Source of the DNA: an uncultured bacterium | GTDB lineage: Bacteria; Planctomycetota; UBA8108 | Assembly: GCA_913050545.1 (NCBI GenBank) | Contig: CAJWZY010000125.1 | Span: 1 to 6,617, forward strand | Direction of reading: 5' to 3' | Length of the DNA stretch: 6,617 nt | In this document: positions 1 through 6,617 of the stretch, piece by piece | Layout: every line of letters begins with the position of its first letter | Position numbering within the stretch: position 1 is the first letter of the stretch | The notes under the pieces: model-generated | The model's database searches: none | What the model was told of the DNA's origin: nothing | Seen by the model: only the letters and a program-made list of their open reading frames with translations | Translations under genes and position numbers: made by a program

Positions 1-1
1 C

Positions 2-3000
2 TTCCGCCAGTGGCTGGTTCTCACGGCCGCCAACGGAACCACCATCGACCAGATCCGCATCACTTCCCAGCACCCCGATGCAGTGGAAGGGCGCAATCCC
101 GACGGATCTCCCAACGTGGAAACCTTGCCCCTCGGAACACCCGGACGCTCCAACAACCGGGCCCCCCGTATTCACGCGATTTCCACTCTGCTCCCCTTTG
201 AGCACCCGGACTGGCGCTTTCTCGACAATGCCGACCCGGTCAGCGACTGGAAGACCTTCAACTTCGATGACGGCAGCTGGAAAACGGGACCCGCCCCCCT
301 CGGCCGGGAGACCACCGCCCTGATCATTCCCCTGGCCTCTCACAGCGAGAGCATTCCGCCCTTCAACTACCGCCGGGGCAGGAAGAATTACTACTTCCGC
401 AAGACCTTCGAGTTCAGCGGGGATCCCTCGCAAACCTCCCTCTCCCTCGCAACTTACATCGACGATGGAGCGATCTTCTACCTGAATGGACACGAGCTCT
501 TCCGGCATAACGTCCCCGACGGAATCCTTGATGAATCCACCTGGGCTGAAGAGGTCATCACCAACGCCTCCCTCGAGGGTCCCTTCCCCGTGTCCAGTGA
601 GCACCTCGTAAATGGCACCAACATTCTTGCCGCCGTCACCTATCAGGGCAGCCTCACCAGCTCGGATATCGTCTTTGATTGTGAACTCGCCGCCTCCGAA
701 TCACTTGTCTCCCCGCCAAATCCCACCGAAGTCGCCCTTCGGGTCCTGCTCGATCACCTCCGCATCACCGAAATCATGTACAACCCCGGCACCATGACCA
801 ACGCTAGCGAGCTGGAGTTCATCGAGATCCACAACGCAAGCCCGGCTCCGGTCGATATCTCGGGCTGGTATTTTTCCAAGGGAATCAGCTACACCTTTGC
901 ACCCCGGACCTTTCTCAGCGGCGGGCAATACGCCGTGGTCTGCGCCAATGCAGAGCGGGTCGCCGAGGTCTACGGGATCGACAACGTCGTTGGAAACTGG
1001 GGACTAGGCTGCGACCTCGAGGGAGACGAGCGCGATGGATGCGCACTCTCCAATTCAGGGGAGACGATCGAGCTCGCTGAAGAAAACGGCGTGGTCGTAG
1101 CGACCGTGGGCTACAACGACAGGGGCAAATGGCCCGCCGGAGCAGATGGAGCAGGCCACTCCCTGAGCCTCGTCAATGTCTATACCGACCCGGACGATCC
1201 CGACAGCTGGGCTGTCAGTGCAGCCCAGGGCGGAACTCCCGGCCGCGTGAATTCCACTTCGATGAATTCAGTATTCATCAACGAAGCCCTGCTGTGGACA
1301 GCTGGTGAACGCTGGGTGGAGATTTTCAATGCCGGGTATTCCTCGCAGAATCTCTCCGGCTACTGGATCTCAAACAGCCGCCAGCTCACAGCCGAGGCCT
1401 CCCGTGCACAGCTTCCGGCCGACACGGTCATTCCAGCCCGCGGACGGCTGGTGTTTTCAGAGGCTGACCTCGGCGGACTGGACCTGTCGCCTGTTGCTGA
1501 CGAAGAGGCCGCGGATGGATCCGCAGGGCGCCGCTTCATTGCCCTGCTCTCTCCCGATGCCAGCCGGGTGGTCAATGCCTACATCTTCGAGCCGGAGGCC
1601 GAAGAAAAGAGCGAGGCCCGTATTCCCGATGGCGACGAAGACTTCAGTGACCGCGCCGTCCCCACCCGGGGGGAAGCCAACCGTACCGCTGTGGAAACAG
1701 AGATCGTCATCAACGAGATCATGTACCACCCCCTGCACGGACCTCCAAGCGGAGATGAGCGCTTTGCAGAGTACATCGAGCTCTACAACCGCAGCCCGGA
1801 CAGGAGCATCGACATCAGCGGCTGGAAGCTCACCAAGGGAATCAACTACGAATTCGAGGCGGGGATCATCATCGCTCCCCAGAGCTACATTGTCGTAGCC
1901 AGGGACCCGGCCTATATCCGTGAGACCTACGGCCTTGCTCCTGAAAAGGTCTTTGGCGGAACAGAGGGCTTCGGTGGACTGCGCAACGATGGAGAGCGAA
2001 TCAACCTGCGCGACACCGAGGGTAACCTTGCCGACACCGTCCGTTATCACGATGGCGGCCAGTGGCCCTACTGGGCAGATGGTAGTGGCTCGTCGATGGA
2101 ATTGATCGACCCCTTCGCCAACAACAATGTCGGTGGCGCCTGGGATTCCAGCGATGAATCCGGAAAATCAGAGGTCCGGGAATACAGCTACCAGGGACGC
2201 TACAACAGTGGCGAACCTGAGCTCCATTTCCTGCTCAATGCGCGTGGAATCGTCCTCGTCGATGACATCCGCATGGTCGAGAGGGTCATCACCTTCGTTC
2301 CGGAGGAGACCTTTCTCGAGCCTGGGGCCACCTGGAAAATCATGCCCGGAACAGAAGAGCCCCCGGCTGACTGGCACCAGGTTGATTTCGATGACTCGGC
2401 CTGGGCATCGGCCACCACCCCCGTGGGCTATGGTGAGGACCAGGAAGAGGTCGGCGGCACCACGATGGAAGATATGCGCGCAAACTATCTCGCGGTTTAC
2501 ATGCGCACCGAGTTCACGATTCCTGATCCCACGGCTGTCGGAACGCTGCGGCTCTACGCTGCCTACGACGATGGATTCATCGTCTACCTCAACGGGACCA
2601 GGATCCACGTCGAGAATATGCGAGCCGATGGAGACGGCTTCCAGGACACCTTCGAGTCCAGGGCCAGGAGCTCCCGCGAGCAAAGGAGCTCCGGCCGGGC
2701 CGACATCAACATGGCCGAACACATGGACCTGCTTGTTCCCGGGAGCAACACCATCGCCGTGCAGGCGCACAATTCGAGCATCAACTCTACTGACTTCTAC
2801 ATCTCCCCGGCCCTGCAATCAGGTGAGTACGTCCCTGCTGACAGTGAAAACTTTGTCGGCAACGGGGAAATCGAAGAGAGCATCGGCACGGCCTCTTCTC
2901 GGCCCGGCGAATGGAAGATCCAGGGAACCCATATCAATTCCGGCCGAACCACCGACCCCTCGGAGGTCATCGAAGGAAGTGGTTCGCTGAAAATCGTCGC

Positions 3001-5647
3001 CCGGGGTAAGGGCGACAATAAGGCGAACCGTCTCGAGCATACGCTGCTTCGAAGCCTGCGCGCACGAAACGACTACCACATCTCCTTCAAGGCCAGGTGG
3101 ATCACCGGTTCACAGACCATGCTGACACGCGGGTTCAACCATGATTTCGCCCGCTCACATGAGCTTCATATTCCCCGCAACCTCGGAACTCCAGGCGCCG
3201 TCAACAGCGTTACCCAACGCCAGGCGGCCGCGGGCGGCAGCTCCAACATCGGGCCGGTTATCGACAAGATGATCCAGGGTCCCAACCTTCCCGGGAACAA
3301 CACACCTGTCGAGGTGCGCTGCCGGGTGCAGGACCCGGATGGGGTCGAGAGCGTCAGGCTCTTCTGGAACCTCAACCGGGCCAGCAACACCGGTGTCGCC
3401 ACCAACCAGGTCACCATGCAGGGACCTGACGATGAAGGACGGTACCATGCCGTCATCCCGGGGCAGTCCCTTCGCCAGACCGTGGTATTCTACGTGGAGG
3501 CCACCGACACCGCCGGCAAGGTCGGCCGCTATCCTGTCGACCCCACCAGTCGCACCAACCCCTCCGTGCTCTCTGATGCATCCATCGAGAACCTCGACCG
3601 CAGCTTCTGCATCTACCGCCACGAGAACCCGCAGGGAGGCTCCCATCCCTCCTACCGGTTCTGGATTGACCAGGATGCCGAACGCTACCTCAACGCCAGA
3701 CAACTGCATTCCAACGACCTGGTAGAGGGCTCCTTTCTCTTTGCCAACCAGGAGCTCTACTACACCTCCCGGGTGCGTTTCTCAGGCAGCCCCTGGGCAA
3801 GGCAGCGCTGGAGCGAGAGCTACCGGGTGTCGATGGCGAAGGACAGGCCGCTGCACGGGGTCATCAAGAAATTCGGCCTCGAGGACCACCAGGGTGCCGG
3901 GGCCCGCGATGGCAGGGAGAGGATCTCCAACTACCTGATCCGCCACAACCAGGGCAATACCCGCACCCCCTATTCCTACCAGTGGCTGGTCCAGTGGAAT
4001 GTCAACCGGGGAACGAGCTCCGGGATCAACGAGGTCCGTGAATTTGTCCAGGTCCCCAACCGCGAGCTGATCCAGCGCTGGTACCCCGGCGATGACAATG
4101 GCTCGTTCTTCGAAATGGACGACCGCCACGAGTTCAATGACGGCGGCGGACGCACCAGCAGCTACGATGGCAGGCTGAGCTACCCACCCTATCTCAGCGC
4201 TCCCCAGGGCAACCCGGGCGAGCCGGCCGACTACAAGGAGCACTACCGCTACTACTACAACAACCGCATGGATGAGGGTAAGGATGACTTCAGCCACCTC
4301 ATCCGGCTGGCCCAGGTGCTTGACCGCAACCAGACCCCCGATGCCGTCTTCGACGAGATCATCTGGGACCACATGAACGTAGACGCCTTCCTGCGCTGCC
4401 TCGCCGTCAGGATCAACACCGATGACTGGGACACCTGGGGTACCGACCGCGGCAAGAACTGCTACATCTACAGGCCACCGGTCGACGGGCGCTGGGTGCT
4501 GCTGCCCTGGGACATGGAGCTCACCTACGGCAATGGCGGGCTCAACCGCTGGCTGCCCCCCAACAACATCAACCAGAACTTCACCACCAACCAGGGCAAA
4601 TTCCCCGCGCTGCACCGGATGTGGAACCGTCCGCGGATCAAGCGCATGTACTATGGAATCCTCTGGGAGATGATCAACCACCAGTTCAACTCAGCCTTCC
4701 TGGCTGACTACGTGACCCTGCTGCAGAGAAGGGGAATTTCCAGCCTCGAGGTGGCCCGCAGGAATGGATTCATCGACCGCCGCGCCAGCAGCCTCCGCTC
4801 CCGGCTGCTCAACCTCACCGCAAGCAGGATGCCACTGGAGATCGACACCAACAATGGGCAGGACTTCGCTGCCCAGGCCAGCGAGGTCACCATCGAGGGG
4901 ACCGCGCCTATCGACATCTCCGACATCCTGGTCCTCGTCAACGGCGAGGCCGTCGCGGGCTCCGACCGGGCTGCCTTCTCGAATTCAAACCCGCTGGGAT
5001 GGTCCGTCGAGCTCGTCCTTGCCCAGGGCATCAACGAGGTCTCCTTCCTGGGCTTCAATACCGCCGGCGCGATCATCAACCAGGTCCAGATCAACATCAC
5101 CGGGCCCGGCGACAGCGAGCCGCCAACCATCACTTCGATCAATCCCCAACAGGCTCTCCCCGGTGAAGTCATCACCATCGAGGGTGCCAATTTCCACCCC
5201 GGTATCCTGGTGAGTATCGGCGGCATTCAAGCCACGGAGGTTTCATTCGAGAACCTGCCCGCCAGCATCGCGGTTACCATTCCGGATGAAGTGGCAGTTG
5301 GAGCTGTCGCGGTTACAGTCATCAGCCCCGGGGTCGGAAGCTCCGCAGCCGCCACCCTCGAGATCCTTCCTCCCCCCACCCGCTTTATCCGGGGAGATGT
5401 TGACTTCTCAGGCACCTTTGCCATGACCGACCCCATCCAGATCCTGCTCTGGCTCTTCCGCGGCGGCGAGCTGCCCTGCAGGGATGCCGCAGATGTGGAT
5501 GACAACGGCCAGGTCAACCTGACCGACGCGATCGCCATGCTGAGCTTCCTCTTCCAGGGCGGCCCGGCTCCCGAGGCGCCCTATCCGCAGGAAGGTGTCG
5601 ACCCCACCGAGGACGAGCTCGACTGCACGGCCCCTCAGAACGGCTGA
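2..5647 (+). CDS. Giant multidomain lamin-tail / CotH-kinase surface protein with IPT/TIG and dockerin-like C-terminus (5' truncated)
   Basis: Likely exported modular protein carrying a CotH-type atypical kinase domain. Its frame is open from the first complete codon (base 2); the GTG at 83 lies inside a lamin-tail ending (GTPGRSN follows), so the true start and any signal peptide are upstream. Visible residues, numbered from base 2: 1-52 end of a lamin-tail domain; 60-228 beta-sandwich (DDG 154-156, YLNG 160-163); lamin-tail domains 254-417, 423-561 and 567-720, each opening with an xITEIMYNP/xINE-type strand, two closing with GTPGRxN or GEANRT; 769-940 second sandwich (YLNG 862-865); 949-1070 CBM4/9-like; 1083-1182 Ig-like; 1200-1613 CotH (RFSGSPW 1259-1265, PWDMELTYG 1502-1510); 1613-1702 Ig-like; 1707-1790 IPT/TIG; 1797-1870 paired calcium-loop tail. 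It ends in TGA. CotH proteins of spore formers phosphorylate coat proteins; substrate and role here are unknown. The CotH and lamin-tail calls are firm; the smaller beta modules are assigned by pattern only. Confidence 0.9.
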   Translation, partial: FRQWLVLTAANGTTIDQIRITSQHPDAVEGRNPDGSPNVETLPLGTPGRSNNRAPRIHAISTLLPFEHPDWRFLDNADPVSDWKTFNFDDGSWKTGPAPLGRETTALIIPLASHSESIPPFNYRRGRKNYYFRKTFEFSGDPSQTSLSLATYIDDGAIFYLNGHELFRHNVPDGILDESTWAEEVITNASLEGPFPVSSEHLVNGTNILAAVTYQGSLTSSDIVFDCELAASESLVSPPNPTEVALRVLLDHLRITEIMYNPGTMTNASELEFIEIHNASPAPVDISGWYFSKGISYTFAPRTFLSGGQYAVVCANAERVAEVYGIDNVVGNWGLGCDLEGDERDGCALSNSGETIELAEENGVVVATVGYNDRGKWPAGADGAGHSLSLVNVYTDPDDPDSWAVSAAQGGTPGRVNSTSMNSVFINEALLWTAGERWVEIFNAGYSSQNLSGYWISNSRQLTAEASRAQLPADTVIPARGRLVFSEADLGGLDLSPVADEEAADGSAGRRFIALLSPDASRVVNAYIFEPEAEEKSEARIPDGDEDFSDRAVPTRGEANRTAVETEIVINEIMYHPLHGPPSGDERFAEYIELYNRSPDRSIDISGWKLTKGINYEFEAGIIIAPQSYIVVARDPAYIRETYGLAPEKVFGGTEGFGGLRNDGERINLRDTEGNLADTVRYHDGGQWPYWADGSGSSMELIDPFANNNVGGAWDSSDESGKSEVREYSYQGRYNSGEPELHFLLNARGIVLVDDIRMVERVITFVPEETFLEPGATWKIMPGTEEPPADWHQVDFDDSAWASATTPVGYGEDQEEVGGTTMEDMRANYLAVYMRTEFTIPDPTAVGTLRLYAAYDDGFIVYLNGTRIHVENMRADGDGFQDTFESRARSSREQRSSGRADINMAEHMDLLVPGSNTIAVQAHNSSINSTDFYISPALQSGEYVPADSENFVGNGEIEESIGTASSRPGEWKIQGTHINSGRTTDPSEVIEGSGSLKIVARGKGDNKANRLEHTLLRSLRARNDYHISFKARWITGSQTMLTRGFNHDFARSHELHIPRNLGTPGAVNSVTQRQAAAGGSSNIGPVIDKMIQGPNLPGNNTPVEVRCRVQDPDGVESVRLFWNLNRASNTGVATNQVTMQGPDDEGRYHAVIPGQSLRQTVVFYVEATDTAGKVGRYPVDPTSRTNPSVLSDASIENLDRSFCIYRHENPQGGSHPSYRFWIDQDAERYLNARQLHSNDLVEGSFLFANQELYYTSRVRFSGSPWARQRWSESYRVSMAKDRPLHGVIKKFGLEDHQGAGARDGRERISNYLIRHNQGNTRTPYSYQWLVQWNVNRGTSSGINEVREFVQVPNRELIQRWYPGDDNGSFFEMDDRHEFNDGGGRTSSYDGRLSYPPYLSAPQGNPGEPADYKEHYRYYYNNRMDEGKDDFSHLIRLAQVLDRNQTPDAVFDEIIWDHMNVDAFLRCLAVRINTDDWDTWGTDRGKNCYIYRPPVDGRWVLLPWDMELTYGNGGLNRWLPPNNINQNFTTNQGKFPALHRMWNRPRIKRMYYGILWEMINHQFNSAFLADYVTLLQRRGISSLEVARRNGFIDRRASSLRSRLLNLTASRMPLEIDTNNGQDFAAQASEVTIEGTAPIDISDILVLVNGEAVAGSDRAAFSNSNPLGWSVELVLAQGINEVSFLGFNTAGAIINQVQINITGPGDSEPPTITSINPQQALPGEVITIEGANFHPGILVSIGGIQATEVSFENLPASIAVTIPDEVAVGAVAVTVISPGVGSSAAATLEILPPPTRFIRGDVDFSGTFAMTDPIQILLWLFRGGELPCRDAADVDDNGQVNLTDAIAMLSFLFQGGPAPEAPYPQEGVDPTEDELDCTAPQNG
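752..2160 (+). repeat. Three tandem lamin-tail domain (LTD) repeats at protein level
   Basis: Three successive Ig-fold lamin-tail modules, each about 140-165 residues, lie head to tail. Copies 1 and 3 are clearly alike: ITEIMYNP versus INEIMYHP, EFIEIHN versus EYIELYN, DISGWYFSKGISYTF versus DISGWKLTKGINYEF, then a GxxG..NsGE/NDGE..L strand and a GKWP/GQWP turn. Copy 2 is more divergent (FINEALLWTAGERWVEIFNAG) and carries a long acidic stretch before its GEANRT end. The similarity is at protein level; I did not see long DNA identity, so the duplication is old. LTDs of bacterial exported proteins are usually taken to be binding or structural modules. A fourth copy ends near base 157 at the left edge. 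Confidence 0.8.
3599..4840 (+). other. CotH-type atypical kinase domain inside the giant protein
   Basis: This segment (residues about 1200-1613) has the landmarks of the CotH family, a Fam20C-related group of atypical protein kinases. YRFWI opens the domain. It is followed by the RFSGSPW strand, a VIKKFGLED segment with two lysines (1289-1290) that could supply the nucleotide-binding lysine, and a vNrG...NEvrEF stretch. DDWDTWG (1474-1480) and GKNCYIY (1484-1490) match the family's catalytic-loop region with its Asp and Asn. PWDMELTYG (1502-1510) matches the WDxD metal-binding motif, where D1504 is the DFG-like aspartate. The motifs are seen in the sequence. Their catalytic roles are carried over from the family and were not tested by alignment. 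The second acidic position is Glu instead of the more usual Asp. Activity seems plausible because no core motif is missing. Confidence 0.85.
5390..5610 (+). other. Dockerin/EF-hand-like paired calcium-loop tail of the giant protein
   Basis: Two calcium-loop motifs follow one another: DVDFSGTFAMTD (from residue 1799) and DVDDNGQVNLTD. Each has acidic or polar residues at loop positions 1, 3, 5 and 12 and Gly at 6, followed by a helix with a hydrophobic pattern (PIQILLWLF and AIAMLSFLF) and a GG turn. This is the type I dockerin layout. A cysteine lies just before the second loop (LPCRDAAD) and another near the very end (ELDCTAP), and they may form a disulfide. No cohesin partner is visible in the window, so a cellulosome role is not implied. 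In planctomycete-type proteins such tails are more likely a terminal stabilising or surface-retention module, which is inference. Confidence 0.75.
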
Positions 5648-5668
5648 CAGCTGCCCTCCAGCAGGCCG
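5648..5668. other. 21-bp gap between two convergent stop codons
   Basis: The + strand gene ends in TGA at 5645-5647 and the - strand gene ends in TGA read from 5671 to 5669. Between them only a weak CTGC/GCAG pairing and a bulged CGGCTG/CAGGCCG pairing that reaches into the upstream gene can be drawn. No T-tract follows on either strand, so I do not call an intrinsic terminator. Confidence 0.7.
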
Positions 5669-6617
5669 TCAATCGACCTGGATGATCCGCCCTTCGCTCG
5701 CGCTGCGGTAGATACTGGTGATGACAGCAACCGCGTCCCGCCCGTCGAGGCCAACACAATAGGGCTCCGCTCCGTCCAGGATGGCATTGCAGAAATCTTC
5801 AAACTGCAGCCGGTGCCCCTCGGTGTCGATGGCCTTGGCATCCGCCGCGCCTCCGCCTGAAAGCCCCTCACGGGGCCCGTATTTCTCGCGAATCTCTTCG
5901 TCCCCGGGCTGCTCATCGGCAAACTCCCACTGGACAATCGTCTCATCCTCCATCACCACGTTGCCGCCGGAGCCTGAGATCTCGATACGAATCCTGGCGC
6001 CGGGCCACGCAGCAGTCGTCCCCTCGATCACTCCAAGGGCGCCGTTTTTATAGCGCACGGTGGCGGTGGCTACATCTTCAACCTCGATGCGTTCATGAGC
6101 GACCGTGGCCACATGCCCGCAGACCGTATCAACCCCTCCCATGATCCACTGGACGAGGTCGATCCCATGGATCCCCTGGTTCATCAGGGCGCCCCCGCCA
6201 TCAAGCTTCCAGGTACCTCTCCAGCCTCCCTGGTCGTAGTAGGCCTGGTCGCGAAACCACTTGATCGCAACATCTCCAAGGCTGAGGGTGCCGAAACGTC
6301 CCTCCTCAACCGCCGCCTTCAACAGCCTGCTGGTGTCAAAAAAGCGCCGGGGGAAAATCGCCCCGAGCGTCACGCCGTTGTCGTTGCAGGCAGAGATGAT
6401 CTGGTCGATTCTCTCGGTGGTCACCTCAACCGGCTTCTCCACCATGACGTGTTTACCGGCGGCAGCCGCAGCAAGCGACGGCTCAAGGTGAGAGCCGCTG
6501 GGAGTACAGATCGATACAATGTCGACTCCGTCATCGGCGAGCAGCTCCTCCATGTTCGAGTAGGCCTTCCTGCCGAACTGCTCAGCACGCTTTGCCGCAA
6601 GCTCCGGCACCATGTCG
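5669..6617 (-). CDS. Gfo/Idh/MocA-family NAD(P)-dependent oxidoreductase (N-terminus cut by window edge)
   Basis: Cytoplasmic dehydrogenase of the Gfo/Idh/MocA family, which oxidises or reduces sugars, polyols and related compounds with NAD(P). The frame stays open to the right edge, where the visible protein begins DMVPELAAKRAEQFG. This matches the strand that normally follows the Rossmann GxGxxG motif, so about 30-40 N-terminal residues are missing and the ATG at 6613 is probably internal. Counting that Met as 1, the cofactor half shows VDIVSICTPSGSH (30-42) and the conserved EKP (59-61), whose Lys60 is the family's catalytic/cofactor lysine. The C-terminal half has WRGTWKLDGGGALMNQGIH (131-149), the usual substrate-site signature with catalytic His149, followed by D152. 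The 314 residues from that Met plus the missing part agree with the family's usual 340-390. The gene converges on the CotH-protein gene with a 21-base gap, so it is not in its operon. The exact substrate cannot be told from sequence alone. Confidence 0.9.
   Translation of the reverse strand, partial: DMVPELAAKRAEQFGRKAYSNMEELLADDGVDIVSICTPSGSHLEPSLAAAAAGKHVMVEKPVEVTTERIDQIISACNDNGVTLGAIFPRRFFDTSRLLKAAVEEGRFGTLSLGDVAIKWFRDQAYYDQGGWRGTWKLDGGGALMNQGIHGIDLVQWIMGGVDTVCGHVATVAHERIEVEDVATATVRYKNGALGVIEGTTAAWPGARIRIEISGSGGNVVMEDETIVQWEFADEQPGDEEIREKYGPREGLSGGGAADAKAIDTEGHRLQFEDFCNAILDGAEPYCVGLDGRDAVAVITSIYRSASEGRIIQVD

Noticed and set aside
83..85. GTG at 83 as the start codon of the giant protein
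   Set aside because: The frame is open back to base 2 and the upstream codons continue a lamin-tail domain ending, so this is an internal valine.
1261..1279. Perfect 7-bp inverted repeat GATGAAT/ATTCATC with a 5-base loop
   Set aside because: It lies inside coding sequence in a linker between two LTDs, and a stem of this size is expected by chance in 6.6 kb.
2127..2990. 287-codon open frame on the + strand in another frame
   Set aside because: The translation is low-complexity Ser/Pro/Arg/Thr text, as expected from a frame-shifted reading of the giant gene.
3782..4681. Long 299-codon open frame on the - strand opposite the CotH domain
   Set aside because: It is an antisense shadow of GC-rich codons: its translation is Val/Ala-rich with no domain pattern, while the + strand frame has clear CotH motifs.
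5641..5668. Bulged hairpin CGGCTG/CAGGCCG at the end of the giant gene as an intrinsic terminator
   Set aside because: The stem is short and bulged, with a large loop and no T-tract after it on either strand.
6611..6613. ATG at 6613 as the start of the oxidoreductase
   Set aside because: It would remove the Rossmann glycine motif, and the preceding in-frame Asp codon fits the family's usual 'aDvvpeRA' strand, so the gene most likely begins beyond the window.

Overview
The window looks like ordinary, protein-coding chromosomal DNA from a GC-rich bacterium of the PVC group, most likely a planctomycete (possibly a verrucomicrobial relative). The clues are a giant secreted-type protein that combines several lamin-tail domains with a CotH-type kinase domain, and its C-terminal dockerin/EF-hand-like tail with the 'RGD.D..G....TD.I..L..LF.GG' pattern, which I associate with planctomycete surface proteins. 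The taxon is inferred from domain style, not from a marker gene.

Layout: almost the whole window (2-5647, + strand) is one open reading frame of 1,881 visible codons. It enters from the left edge already in frame, so the gene starts upstream. The protein is a chain of extracellular modules. In order: the end of a lamin-tail domain, a beta-sandwich of galactose-binding type, three more lamin-tail domains, a second copy of the sandwich, a CBM4/9-like module, an Ig-like module, the CotH kinase domain, another Ig-like module, an IPT/TIG domain and a paired EF-hand/dockerin-like tail. After a 21-base gap, a second gene faces it on the - strand (5669 to the right edge): a Gfo/Idh/MocA-family NAD(P)-dependent oxidoreductase, cut off by the right edge before its Rossmann glycine motif.

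How they work together: the genes converge, so they are not co-transcribed, and nothing visible links them functionally. The large protein is presumably exported and could be a cell-surface or extracellular atypical protein kinase with many adhesive modules. The oxidoreductase is a cytoplasmic sugar- or polyol-type dehydrogenase of unknown substrate. No RNA gene, mobile element, CRISPR array, promoter or convincing terminator was seen. Both genes are truncated by the window edges, so signal peptide and start sites cannot be judged. I see no clear new multi-gene system here. The points most worth a second look are the kinase domain in its modular setting, its WDME metal-site variant, and the C-terminal tail.
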